Assembly: GCA_964567485.1 (NCBI GenBank)
Contig: CAZMMX010000005.1
Span: 60,212 to 124,211, forward strand
Origin: UBA1413 sp964567485
GTDB lineage: Bacteria > Bacteroidota > Bacteroidia > Bacteroidales > Prolixibacteraceae
Length of the DNA: 64,000 nt
Reading direction: 5' to 3'
Shown: in pieces, positions 52,252-61,193 of the stretch
How the letters are laid out: each line of letters starts with the position of its first letter
Numbering within the stretch: the stretch's first letter is position 1
Notes under the pieces: generated by a model
What the model was told of the DNA's origin: nothing
Database searches by the model: none
What the model saw: only the letters and a program-made list of their open reading frames with translations
Made by a program: the position numbers and the translations under genes

Positions 52252-54189
52252 TTACCGCCTCATAAGAAGGGCGACAGCCTCCCTCCGGTTGGTTGTCACA
52301 CGGGCCAGATAAGTCCCGGCAGTCAGCCAGGGAAGCGAAACGGAAAGGCTCACGGGACGAAGCTCCGAGAGCCGGTTTCCCGAAAGGCTGAAAATTTCAA
52401 CCTTCTCAGGGATTTCACCGGCCGGCAAGGCCAGGTGCCAGGTGCCCTCTGACGGATTGGGGTAGACGGAAAGAGCGGTTCCGGCCGCCGCCATTGTACT
52501 GATCCCCGTAGTGTTACTAATTTTCCTGATCAGCCACAAATCGGGATCTATCACCATTTCGGCCACAGGAAAACCTACGTTTACGCCAAAGAGCTGTCCG
52601 TTATAACGGTGGTCAAGCCTGAAGTCGGTTGAATCCCTTCTTCCGGCACTGTAAAACCTGACCGGGACGGGCATCTCAAAGAAAGTAACGGAAGAATGGG
52701 CGGGGAGCTGGGAGAGCGAAATATCCACAAATCCGCCTTCCTGTTGTTCCCAGGTGGCGGAATATATAGGATATCCCTCTCCGTAATACCAGTCCTGGAA
52801 AAATTCCGTCAAATCCAAGCCTGAAGCGGCCTCCAAGTGATGCACCATTTTTTCATGGGTGGCAAATCCGTATTTCACACCAGGGTCGGCGGCGTAATTT
52901 CTCAGCGCGCTAAAAAAAACAGGATCTCCCACGATCCACCGCAGCATATGGAGAAGGTAGGCTCCCTTGTTGTAGGAGAGGCGGCTGTCAAAAATGCGGT
53001 TGACCGAGGTGGTATCGGCAACGTACACCGACCCTTCGGGTTGCCTCACGATGGAGTTCAGGGTATTGGAGAGCCAGGTTTTCCAGTAAATACCGTCAAA
53101 AAGGTGTTCGTAGGCCAGTCCGGTGGCGTAGGTGGCAAATCCCTCATTGAGCCATATATCGTGCCATGAAGCCAGGGTAATGCTGTTGCCAAACCAGGAG
53201 TGGGCCAGCTCGTGAGCGACCAGTTCAAATTCTAGGTTTCCCATGAAACTCATGGTTTGGTGTTCCATGCCCCCGCCCCATCCGAACTGGGCATGGCCAT
53301 ATTTCTCTTTCGCAAAGGGGTATTCCCCGAAAAGCCGGCTGTACAAGGAGATCAGGCTCAGGGTCGGCCCTGCCTTTGATTTTGCATAATCGAGGTATTC
53401 GGGGTAAACGAAATTAACAACCGGAAGGTTAACGCCGCTACCCAGGTCGAGAGTATCCGTAAAATCGGTGTAGTTGGTCACCGCTATGGCTACCAGGTAG
53501 GTGGCAATGGGATAACGGTGTTTCCAGGTCATGGTCCTTTTCCCCTCACGAAGGGTTTCCGAAACCAGTACCCCGTTGCCTGCGGTTCGGTACAACTCGG
53601 GCGTAGTAACGATGAAATCGGTCGAATCGATCTTGTCGGCCAGTGATTGCTTGCAAGGCCACCATTCATAAGCCCCAAAGGGTTCCGAAAGGGTCCACAT
53701 CACCGGAACTCCGGCATGCTGACTGGTTTCAAAAGATCCGAAACCCGATTGCATGGGTTCTCCATGGTAATAAACCGTCACGGAATCCCCATCACCGGCG
53801 GAAAGGGATTTTGCAAGGGTGATCTCCAGTAGATCACCGGAGTGGGTAAAAGAGAGGTGCCCCAGCCTTTCGGTAACAGAATCCACCACCATATTGGATT
53901 TCAGGTCAAAGCAAAGACGGTTCATTCCCTCCTTATTTGAGTGAAAGCAAGAGGTGACTTCCCCGGAAATGAACCTAATGGCCGGATCAACCTGCCATAC
54001 CATGCGCTGGTAGGTGAGATCGTATTCCCCGGCCCACGAAGACTCCGTAATAGCGGCCGTTTTCACCCAATGCCCAGCTTCAATAAGGGCTTTCCTTTCG
54101 GTGAACCCGGAATCAGGAGCCTGGGAAAAAAGGGTCAGGGGAAGCAGAGAACACAGGAGCAGACATATATATGGGAGAATAAGCCTCAT
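52252..54189 (-). CDS. M1-family metallopeptidase secreted by the type IX system
   Basis: A 645-residue secreted zinc aminopeptidase-like enzyme. Signal peptide MRLILPYICLLLCSLLPLTLFSQA; the zinc motif HELAHSWFGN near residue 326 and the downstream zinc Glu in WLNEGFATY match the HExxH-x18-E pattern; the exopeptidase motif is seen as GGGMEHQTM. The last 75 residues (LSVYPNPSEGTWHLALPAG ... GTYLARVTT) form a type A T9SS C-terminal sorting domain, so it crosses the outer membrane by the secretion system encoded nearby and is probably attached to the cell surface or released. It stands alone. Confidence 0.95.
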   Translation of the reverse strand: MRLILPYICLLLCSLLPLTLFSQAPDSGFTERKALIEAGHWVKTAAITESSWAGEYDLTYQRMVWQVDPAIRFISGEVTSCFHSNKEGMNRLCFDLKSNMVVDSVTERLGHLSFTHSGDLLEITLAKSLSAGDGDSVTVYYHGEPMQSGFGSFETSQHAGVPVMWTLSEPFGAYEWWPCKQSLADKIDSTDFIVTTPELYRTAGNGVLVSETLREGKRTMTWKHRYPIATYLVAIAVTNYTDFTDTLDLGSGVNLPVVNFVYPEYLDYAKSKAGPTLSLISLYSRLFGEYPFAKEKYGHAQFGWGGGMEHQTMSFMGNLEFELVAHELAHSWFGNSITLASWHDIWLNEGFATYATGLAYEHLFDGIYWKTWLSNTLNSIVRQPEGSVYVADTTSVNRIFDSRLSYNKGAYLLHMLRWIVGDPVFFSALRNYAADPGVKYGFATHEKMVHHLEAASGLDLTEFFQDWYYGEGYPIYSATWEQQEGGFVDISLSQLPAHSSVTFFEMPVPVRFYSAGRRDSTDFRLDHRYNGQLFGVNVGFPVAEMVIDPDLWLIRKISNTTGISTMAAAGTALSVYPNPSEGTWHLALPAGEIPEKVEIFSLSGNRLSELRPVSLSVSLPWLTAGTYLARVTTNRREAVALLMRR

Positions 54190-54268
54190 CAGAACAAACG
54201 GGTTTTAAATCATAAAAATATAAAAAAGAGCTTTCCCGGAGTCTGGTAGGAGATTCTTTCCCAGGTTG

Positions 54269-55270
54269 TTATTTCTCCAGCTCCTTCCACACCAGAGCGC
54301 TGGCTCCCACGATGGCAGCATCGCCGGGCTTCAGCTGAGAGGGAAGGATCTTGATTTTGTTCTTGAAAATGGGAAGCAGGTGTCTTTCCATGCTCTCCCT
54401 GGTGGGTTTGAAGATCAGCTCCCCGGCTGCCGTAGGGCCTCCGAAAAGGAAGATAGCTTCAGGGCTGAGGTGGTGAACGGTATCAGCGAGGCCCTGGCCT
54501 AGGTATTCCCCGGTTTTCTGGAACACCAAATTAGCGACTTTATCTCCCGCCACAGCGGCATCATAGATCATTTTTGAGTCGAGTTCCAGGAAAGACCTTT
54601 TAGCCAGCATGCTGTCGGCGGCATTGTACTGGACCATCAGTTCAAAGGCGGTCCGTTTCATGCCGGGAGCCGAGCAATAAGCCTCGAGGTGGCCCAGGGA
54701 ACCGCAGCCGCAGAGTCTTCCTCCGGGAATCAGGGTGGTATGACCGCACTCCCCGGCAAAGCCGTCATGGCCATAGACCAGATCGCCATTCACGACCACG
54801 CCGCTTCCCACGCCGGTACCCAGGGTATACATCACGAAATTCTTCATTCCGCGGGCTCCACCGTAAATCATTTCTCCGATGGCAGCAGCATTGGCATCAT
54901 TGGTGAGGGCCAGGGCCGGCATTTCCGGAAAATGACTCCTGAGCAGCTTGATGAAATGGAGAACTCCCCTAAAAGAAAGGTTCGGAGCATACTCAATGGT
55001 GCCGTTATAATAATTCCCGTTGGGGGCACCGATGCCAATACCGAGCACTTCCAGATTCTCATTCAGCAGCATGGCAGAATCGATCAACTTCTGAATGGCA
55101 TCAGTCAACTCCTCAATGAACTTTTCAAAATCCCCGTGCGTAGCCGTGGGAATATTGTCCTTAAACATGACATTGCCTTCTACGTCGACAACCCCGATAG
55201 CCGTATTGGTACCGCCAACGTCCACTCCAATGGCAACTTTTTTTGTCACCTTTTCTTCACTTTTCTTCAT
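54269..55270 (-). CDS. ROK-family glucokinase/sugar kinase
   Basis: A 333-residue ROK kinase. GVDVGGTNTAIGVVD is the phosphate-binding motif, ALTNDANAAAIGEMIYGGARGM carries the catalytic Asp, VMYTLGTGVGSGVVVNGDL is the second phosphate loop, and AECGHTTLIPGGRLCGCGSLGHLE the zinc site, in which the last Cys is His. The likely substrate is glucose or a closely related sugar. It starts with a Lys-rich N-terminal stretch (MKKSEEKVTKKVA). A -7 box lies about 90 bases upstream. Confidence 0.93.
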   Translation of the reverse strand: MKKSEEKVTKKVAIGVDVGGTNTAIGVVDVEGNVMFKDNIPTATHGDFEKFIEELTDAIQKLIDSAMLLNENLEVLGIGIGAPNGNYYNGTIEYAPNLSFRGVLHFIKLLRSHFPEMPALALTNDANAAAIGEMIYGGARGMKNFVMYTLGTGVGSGVVVNGDLVYGHDGFAGECGHTTLIPGGRLCGCGSLGHLEAYCSAPGMKRTAFELMVQYNAADSMLAKRSFLELDSKMIYDAAVAGDKVANLVFQKTGEYLGQGLADTVHHLSPEAIFLFGGPTAAGELIFKPTRESMERHLLPIFKNKIKILPSQLKPGDAAIVGASALVWKELEK

Positions 55271-55596
55271 ATGGTTTTTTTATTAGCGTATTTCGAGACC
55301 TTCAACTGGGTAAAAAGCAGGATTGGTGTGTATATATCCTGAATCTGCCGGTGAAGCGAACAAATTTAGAAATAATTGTCACTTGCAACTGTTGAAATGT
55401 TGTGGAACAGCAAAAATTCCTTTCCGTTGCTGAACCCTAAATTTGGGGTTTTATGGCCTGCTAAATTCTGTCAACAAAATCATTGAGATTTATGACCAGA
55501 AAATAGTTGTTGACAGGAATGTGGCTGCTGCTCTTGCTTCCATGGATGGCTGCCACGGAGGAACAGGTTCATTTCCGTGAGGGGCTGGTCGTCGGC
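55271..55596. other. Intergenic region with promoter only
   Basis: These 326 bases between the ROK kinase start and the DUF4249 stop contain no gene that I can support. The kinase promoter is in the first 100 bases. The rest is AT-rich without repeats or a clear terminator. Confidence 0.5.
55361..55368 (-). promoter_or_regulatory. Putative -7 promoter box for the ROK kinase
   Basis: TAAATTTG on the minus strand, exact consensus, with TTG (55388-55386) 17 bases upstream as a possible -33 element. It gives a leader of about 85 bases. Confidence 0.5.
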
Positions 55597-56625
55597 CTAA
55601 AAGGAATTCCTTTTCCCGGGAACGACGGCGCTGGCCCGCGATACGGGGTAAACTGCGAAGAAGCCGATGGCGCCATGGGAGAGATTACCCCTGATGTTGG
55701 CCGGAGGACCTGTGAAGAGGGGCCAGGAGCCTCTCATTTCGGACTGGGCCCCCAGGATGAAATCAGCATACTCCCTGCTGATCCGGTCCATGCGGATGGT
55801 CAGGGTATCACCCGGTACCAGGGCCTCATCGGGCCGGTGCTGCTGCAGAAAAGCCACCCGCCAGCCATTCACGTACCTTCCCCCAAAGAGGAGATCATCG
55901 GTAACATACCACTCGGTAAGGGTGTCGGTGATGAGTACATGATTCCTGTAGGCCAGGAACCGGTACCAGCCGGCATCGGGAGGGTCGCGGAAATACCCCC
56001 TTACCTCCCACATGCCCTCCTCGGAATAGTCGGGATAAAATTCCAGTTGAATGTAGTCGAGGTGAACGGGAGGCAGGAGATCCGCCGTGGCTTCATATTC
56101 GGTATGCCCTCCCACCGGGGAAGCGGTTGTCACGCGCAGGGTATAGGTTTCCCCGGGGATGCCCGGCATACCAGGAGCCGTGGCATACAGTCCCGGAGAG
56201 GTTTCCTGCAGGAGAAGCTGCCGCCCTGCCGCCAGCAGAGATACCTCTGCACCGGTCACCGGCGGGGCCGGCAGGCCCCCGAAATAATCGCCGGTGAGCG
56301 ATAACCGCACCTGGTGAGGCCCCGCCTCCGTGGTCAGGGAACCATCCACCACCAACCTGACCATCTCAGGCTCCGTTTCTATCTCTATCCTTTCGGTACA
56401 GGCAAACAGAAGAAACAGCAAGACCACAAGCCACCCCGGGTATGCCCGGAAATGACGGCATCCTGTCCACCTTACCCTCCTCTCCCGGGGTTTTGACCTT
56501 TGGCCTTTCAACCTTCTCCAGATACCGCTCCATTCTCCAGTAAGGTCAATGGTTTTATCTGATCCGGCGATGGATCTCCTCCTCCTGCAGGTAGTATGTA
56601 TTGTCCTGTCAAACCTCATTTCCAT
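55597..56625 (-). CDS. DUF4249-family outer-membrane lipoprotein
   Basis: A 342-residue lipoprotein paired with the TonB receptor upstream. The likely signal region is YPGWLVVLLFLLFAC (Cys near 76), followed by the DUF4249 opening with a beta-sandwich (VRLVVDGSLTTEAGPHQVRLSLTGDYF, GAEVSLLAAG, GETYTLRVTT). The 55 residues before it are basic and unlike a signal peptide, so the true start is uncertain; the only other in-frame start candidate I see is a TTG near 56511. The gene starts 4 bases after the TonB receptor stop. Function is unknown; the family is usually found next to TonB receptors in Bacteroidota. Confidence 0.72.
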   Translation of the reverse strand: MEMRFDRTIHTTCRRRRSIAGSDKTIDLTGEWSGIWRRLKGQRSKPRERRVRWTGCRHFRAYPGWLVVLLFLLFACTERIEIETEPEMVRLVVDGSLTTEAGPHQVRLSLTGDYFGGLPAPPVTGAEVSLLAAGRQLLLQETSPGLYATAPGMPGIPGETYTLRVTTASPVGGHTEYEATADLLPPVHLDYIQLEFYPDYSEEGMWEVRGYFRDPPDAGWYRFLAYRNHVLITDTLTEWYVTDDLLFGGRYVNGWRVAFLQQHRPDEALVPGDTLTIRMDRISREYADFILGAQSEMRGSWPLFTGPPANIRGNLSHGAIGFFAVYPVSRASAVVPGKRNSF

Positions 56626-56629
56626 TCTT

Positions 56630-59002
56630 TCAGAATTTAAAGTGAAAGGTGATGGCCGGGATGACCGAGAAAAGGTATGTTTTTTCGGCGTAGGTCACCT
56701 CGGGCCGGGTTTCATCCTGTACGAAGTTGATAGACCAGGTGTTATGCCGGTCATAGAGGTTATAAACCGAGAGGTTCCACTCGCTGTGCCACTTTTTTCC
56801 CGGTTTGTTTTTGCCGCGGAGGGTCAGGGAGAGGTCCATCCGGTGGTAGTCGGGCATCCGGTAGGCGTTTCTGCCAGAATAAACGGGGAGGAATACATTA
56901 CCGACCAGGGCGCGCCCCGTGGGGAAGGTCACGGGGAGTCCGGTGGCATATACCCAGGTCAGGGCGGCCGAGAGGCGTTTTCCGGGATCGTAGCTGGCCA
57001 CCACGTTCACGGCATGGGGTTTGTCAAAGGCCGCAGGATAGCGTTCTCCCCCGTTGATTTCCGCAATTTGCCGGAAAGAACGGGACCACGTGTAGCTTAT
57101 CCATCCGGTCAGCCGCCCTTCATTCTTACGCACCAGGGTTTCGAGGCCATAGGCATTCCCTTTTCCAAAACGCAATTCCCCTTCCAGATGGCGGTTCAGA
57201 ATCAGCCGGGCATGGTCCCTGAAATCGGTGACGCTCCCGAAAACCTTATAATAGGCTTCTGCAGAAAACTCATACATCCCCTGGCTGAAATTCCGGAAGT
57301 AGCCAACGGCGGCCTGGTCGGAGGTCTGGGGTTTCACGTTGGGGGAAGCGGGAAACCAGATATCCAGGGGAGTTCCGGCAGTGGAATTCTGCGCCAGCAT
57401 GAGGAACTGGGCCGTACGGGAGACACTCCCCTTGACCGATGACTGGTCATTGAGCATAAATGTAAAAGCCAGGCGGGGTTCCGGATGGGAATAAGAATTA
57501 AAAATCTCTCCCTTTCCGAAAAGGGTACTGTCGGCAGGAAGGTAATCGTCATCATAGGTATAGTAAGTCCCCGGGCCCATATTCCGGAAGAGGGCCAGGC
57601 GCAGGCCTGCCTTCAGGGTCAACCGGCCGCCCAGCCTGATTTCATCAGACAAGTAGAGGGCCTGCTCAAGGGCTTGTCTTTCGGGTAAAAGATAATCGGG
57701 GAAATGGGTGAGTTCCCCAATGCCTCTGACATCGCCCGGGAAAAAGTGGTGATGGGTGGAGGTGAAGCCATATCTGAGGGTGTGGTGTACAGAGATATAG
57801 TGTGTAAAATCGGCTCTGATGGAGTGGTCACGCAACTGGGAAGTCCAGCGAAAGGCATTCTCTTCCTCCCCGGGGGTCCCTATTTCGTAATCAAATTCCG
57901 ACCGCAGCATGGTAAGGTTGAAGAATAGCTTTGGCGAGAAGAGATGATTCCAGCGCAGCGAAGCCGTTCGGTTGCCAAACCCCATCAGGGCGAATTGGTT
58001 TTTAAAAATGTCGCGGCCGGCATATCCCGAAAGGAAGAGCCGGTTTCTCTCATTGATCTGGTGCGACAACTTGAGGTTCAGATCGTAGAAATAGAGCTGG
58101 TTGTCGCGGATTTCCTCATTTTTGGCCAGGGGCAGGAACAGGTCGGCATAGGTACGCCGTGCGGAAAGGAGAAAAGTAGTGCGCTCTCTGACCAGGGGAC
58201 CTTCGAGGGTCAGTTTGCTCGATACGGTACCCACGCTGCCGGTGGCGGAAAAATGACGGGCATGACCATCGCGCATCCTGATGTCGAGGAGCGAGGAGAG
58301 CCTTCCCCCATAGGCTGCTGGGATATCCCCCTTGTAGAGGGTCACCTCCTTGACGGCATCGTTGTTGAAGACCGAGAAGAAACCCATCAGGTGGGAAGCG
58401 TTGTACACCGTGGCCTCGTCAAGGATGATCAGGTTCTGATCGGCATTTCCCCCGCGTACGCTGAAGCCGGTAGTTCCCTCGCTGGTAGCCTGGACTCCCG
58501 GCAACAACTGGATCACCTTCACCAGGTCTATCTCTCCCAGAAAAGCGGGGACCTTCCCGATGGCGCTCCGGCTGATGGTCACCAGGCTCATTTCAGGCGA
58601 CATAATATTCTGTCCCGCACGGTTGCCGGTGACCACCACCTCCCCCAGCTCTTCCGGAACCGGGGCCAGGGAGACATTCAGAGTCAGGTTGTTTTCAGGA
58701 TGAACCATCCGCTCCTGCAATTCATACCCCACATAGGAATAGCGGAGGATATAACTCCCGGGCCCGACACTCACCGAATAAAAACCATAACTGTTGGTGA
58801 CCACACCCGTGCCCAATTCCGTGATGTAAACGGTAGCCCCTATCAGGAGCTCCCCTGTAGACTGGTCTTTCACGTATCCGCTGATGGTAAACTTCCCGGA
58901 CTGATCACCTTCCTGCGCCGCGGTAAGCCATAAAGGCACCGCCACCAGGGAAATCACCAAACCCGATATCCATTTCTTATAACCTGAAAATTTCAACTCC
59001 AT
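56630..59002 (-). CDS. TonB-dependent outer-membrane receptor with carboxypeptidase-like N-terminal domain
   Basis: A 790-residue outer-membrane receptor driven by TonB. Signal peptide (WISGLVISLVAVPLWLTAAQ), then a CarboxypepD_reg-like beta domain (FTISGYVKDQSTGELLIGATVYI, residues about 37-120), a plug domain (VVVTGNRAGQ, QLLPGVQATSEGTTGFSVRGGNADQNLIILDEATVYNASHLMGFFSVFN) and the 22-strand barrel ending in FHFKF. It is shorter than the SusC-type receptors and is partnered by a DUF4249 lipoprotein instead of SusD. The ligand is unknown. It is divergent from the sulfatase gene. Confidence 0.95.
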   Translation of the reverse strand: MELKFSGYKKWISGLVISLVAVPLWLTAAQEGDQSGKFTISGYVKDQSTGELLIGATVYITELGTGVVTNSYGFYSVSVGPGSYILRYSYVGYELQERMVHPENNLTLNVSLAPVPEELGEVVVTGNRAGQNIMSPEMSLVTISRSAIGKVPAFLGEIDLVKVIQLLPGVQATSEGTTGFSVRGGNADQNLIILDEATVYNASHLMGFFSVFNNDAVKEVTLYKGDIPAAYGGRLSSLLDIRMRDGHARHFSATGSVGTVSSKLTLEGPLVRERTTFLLSARRTYADLFLPLAKNEEIRDNQLYFYDLNLKLSHQINERNRLFLSGYAGRDIFKNQFALMGFGNRTASLRWNHLFSPKLFFNLTMLRSEFDYEIGTPGEEENAFRWTSQLRDHSIRADFTHYISVHHTLRYGFTSTHHHFFPGDVRGIGELTHFPDYLLPERQALEQALYLSDEIRLGGRLTLKAGLRLALFRNMGPGTYYTYDDDYLPADSTLFGKGEIFNSYSHPEPRLAFTFMLNDQSSVKGSVSRTAQFLMLAQNSTAGTPLDIWFPASPNVKPQTSDQAAVGYFRNFSQGMYEFSAEAYYKVFGSVTDFRDHARLILNRHLEGELRFGKGNAYGLETLVRKNEGRLTGWISYTWSRSFRQIAEINGGERYPAAFDKPHAVNVVASYDPGKRLSAALTWVYATGLPVTFPTGRALVGNVFLPVYSGRNAYRMPDYHRMDLSLTLRGKNKPGKKWHSEWNLSVYNLYDRHNTWSINFVQDETRPEVTYAEKTYLFSVIPAITFHFKF

Positions 59003-59215
59003 AAATTAAGGATATTGAAGCCTCAGTCTCACCTGACCAGGCACGCCCATCTTTCCCATTCCATTCCGGGGGGGGGACTGGGGTCACCTGGCCTCCTATT
59101 GTGGTCATCATTCCGGGAGAAACCTGAGAACTTTCGTCCGTCGTATCTTATCCGCCATGGCACTGTTTTGTTTGATGCAAATCTATTCCTATTTTAATCG
59201 CAACCACTTTTTCCC

Positions 59216-59376
59216 CATGGGTTTCATGTGTTTAAATTAGTCGATTAATATGGTAAAACTCGTGAAACACATGTAATACCCATGTGGTTAATCATTCCGG
59301 TTGGTGCATAAATGATGCATGGGTATTTCATCTGTTTAAAATATTTGTTACTATGGTGAAATTCGTGAAACAGAGG
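59216..59376. repeat. Two-copy direct repeat, each with internal inverted arms
   Basis: Copy 1 (59216-59273) and copy 2 (59318-59376) both run CATGGGT..TTCAT(G/C)TGTTTAAA ... TATGGT(A/G)AAA(C/T)TCGTGAAACA. In each copy the part near the left end can pair with the right end: CATGTGTTT with AAACACATG in copy 1, CATCTGTTT with AAACAGAGG in copy 2, where one base pair has changed on both sides and another is broken. Likely regulatory sites for the sulfatase cluster. Confidence 0.6.
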
Positions 59377-59494
59377 TCATGCAAAAAACCGAGGTCCACC
59401 TCATTGCCCAGGGATTTAAAAACAGTGTAACAACAACGGAGACACAGTTGTGATACCCTTCGAATTACAAAAAGACCGGAATAAGTAAAAATGA

Positions 59495-59502
59495 TAACTT
59501 TG
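59495..59502 (+). promoter_or_regulatory. Putative -7 promoter box for the sulfatase cluster
   Basis: TAACTTTG, exact consensus, 67 bases before the chosen sulfatase start. It overlaps the alternative upstream ATG at 59491 and therefore argues against that start. No -33 element is clear. Confidence 0.5.
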
Positions 59503-59568
59503 TACGAGAACATCGCCAGTCCGATAGCTCAATCAACAGGGAATACCATTCAGGAAAAAAGAAGAACT

Positions 59569-61044
59569 ATGAAACTTATGTATACCAAGACATTGGTAGC
59601 CGCTTCCATGGCAGGAATGGCCTTATTACCGGCAGGAGCAGCCACCAAAGAAAATCCAAAAAACGCCACACCCAATATTATCCTGATTTTTACGGATGAC
59701 TTGGGCTACGGCGATTTAAGCTGCACCGGCGCATCACAATACGCCACCCCCCACCTTGACAGGATGGCCGCCGAGGGAGTGCGTTTCACCACTTTTTTAT
59801 CAGCCCAGGCGGTGTGCAGTGCTTCGCGGGCGGGGATACTCACAGGATGCTACCCCAACAGGGTAGGTATTTCCGGCGCCCTCTTCCCCGATTCAAAAAC
59901 CGGATTGGACCCTTCTGAAGAGACCATTGCAGAACTTCTGAAAAAGCGGAATTACAAAACCGCGGCCATTGGCAAGTGGCATCTGGGACATCTCAGAGAG
60001 TTCCTGCCGCTTCAGCAGGGATTTGACGAATACCTCGGCATTCCCTACTCCAACGATATGTGGCCGGTCAACTATGACGGCACCCCCATAACGGACCAGA
60101 AACGGGACCGGGGATTTGCCTTTCCTCCGTTACCGCTGATCGAAGGCAATGAAAAAGTCGGGGAATTCCGCACCCTGGAAGACCAGGCAGGAATAACCAC
60201 CCTTTACACTGAGCGGGCAGTGCGTTTCATCAACCAGAACAGGAAGAACCCCTTCTTTATCTACCTGGCCCATTCCATGCCACATGTACCGCTGGCAGTC
60301 TCCTCAAAATTCAAAGGGAAAAGCGACCAGGGGCTCTATGGCGATGTGGTCATGGAAATAGACTGGTCGGTGGGCGAAATTATGAAAGCCCTCAAAAAGA
60401 ACCGTCTGGAAGAGAACACCCTGGTCATCTTCACTTCCGACAATGGTCCATGGATGAATTTCGGCCACCATGCCGGCTCCAACGGGGGATTGCGTGAAGG
60501 CAAAGGAAGCAGTTATGAGGGAGGGCAGCGGGTCCCCTGCATCATGAAATGGCCGGGGCACATTACCGGCGGAACCATTTGTAACAAACTGGCATCCACC
60601 ATAGACATCCTTCCCACCCTGGCAGCCATCACCAAAGCTCCCCTATCGGGGAGGAAAATCGACGGAGTGAATATTCTTCCGCTGCTGAAGGGAGACGAAA
60701 CAGCCCTTCCGAGAGAATCCTTCCTTTACTACTATCGCCGGAACAGTCTGGAAGCCGTCCGTCTGGGGGACTGGAAACTGGTCTTTGCCCATCCCGGGCG
60801 CACCTATTGCGGTTTTAAGCCGGGAGTAGACGGACATCCGGGAGCTACGAACGAAAACTTTCCGCATCAAGAAGCTCTGTATGATCTCAGACGCGATCCG
60901 GGAGAACGTTTTGATGTGAAAGAGTATTATCCCGTCATAGTGGATGAGCTGCGTAAATTGGCCAATACCGCCCGGGAAGATTTGGGGGATGACCTGCAAA
61001 TGACACCCGGGAAAAATCGCCGAATGCCCCATGTCATGCCCTGA
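59569..61044 (+). CDS. Secreted type I sulfatase (S1 family)
   Basis: A 491-residue exported sulfatase. Signal peptide MKLMYTKTLVAASMAGMALLPAGA. Metal ligands begin at IFTDDLGYGDLSC near residue 42; the catalytic formylglycine precursor is the Cys of CSASRAGILTG near 82; GKWHLGH near 145, FTSDNGPW and GLREGKGSSYEGGQRVP follow. The Cys must be converted to formylglycine by an anaerobic-type maturase not in the window. Its target is likely a sulfated polysaccharide. Next to the YhcH, Gfo/Idh and ThuA genes it forms a glycan-use cluster. Confidence 0.94.
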   Translation: MKLMYTKTLVAASMAGMALLPAGAATKENPKNATPNIILIFTDDLGYGDLSCTGASQYATPHLDRMAAEGVRFTTFLSAQAVCSASRAGILTGCYPNRVGISGALFPDSKTGLDPSEETIAELLKKRNYKTAAIGKWHLGHLREFLPLQQGFDEYLGIPYSNDMWPVNYDGTPITDQKRDRGFAFPPLPLIEGNEKVGEFRTLEDQAGITTLYTERAVRFINQNRKNPFFIYLAHSMPHVPLAVSSKFKGKSDQGLYGDVVMEIDWSVGEIMKALKKNRLEENTLVIFTSDNGPWMNFGHHAGSNGGLREGKGSSYEGGQRVPCIMKWPGHITGGTICNKLASTIDILPTLAAITKAPLSGRKIDGVNILPLLKGDETALPRESFLYYYRRNSLEAVRLGDWKLVFAHPGRTYCGFKPGVDGHPGATNENFPHQEALYDLRRDPGERFDVKEYYPVIVDELRKLANTAREDLGDDLQMTPGKNRRMPHVMP

Positions 61045-61193
61045 CGGAGCCATCTTATGCGTACCGGAAAACGCCATCCTGGCAGAAACGGAAGAAACGC
61101 CGGCACCTCCCCGAAACTTCCTCTTTCAGGAAAAGTCTAATAATTAAATAATTGTATTATCGACACAGCAACACAACCACAACAAATAAGAAC

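Larger units (their letters stand above)
59003..59568. other. Long intergenic region with a G9 tract and duplicated palindromic elements
   Basis: No gene is evident in these 566 bases between the divergent TonB receptor and sulfatase genes. It holds a run of nine G at 59068-59076, two copies of a roughly 58-base element (59216-59273 and 59318-59376), a 10-bp inverted repeat AATACCCATG/CATGGGTATT (59275-59284, 59318-59327) and the sulfatase promoter. Confidence 0.6.

Noticed and set aside
55597..59002. SusC/SusD pair
   Set aside because: The receptor is shorter than SusC and its partner lipoprotein resembles DUF4249, not SusD.
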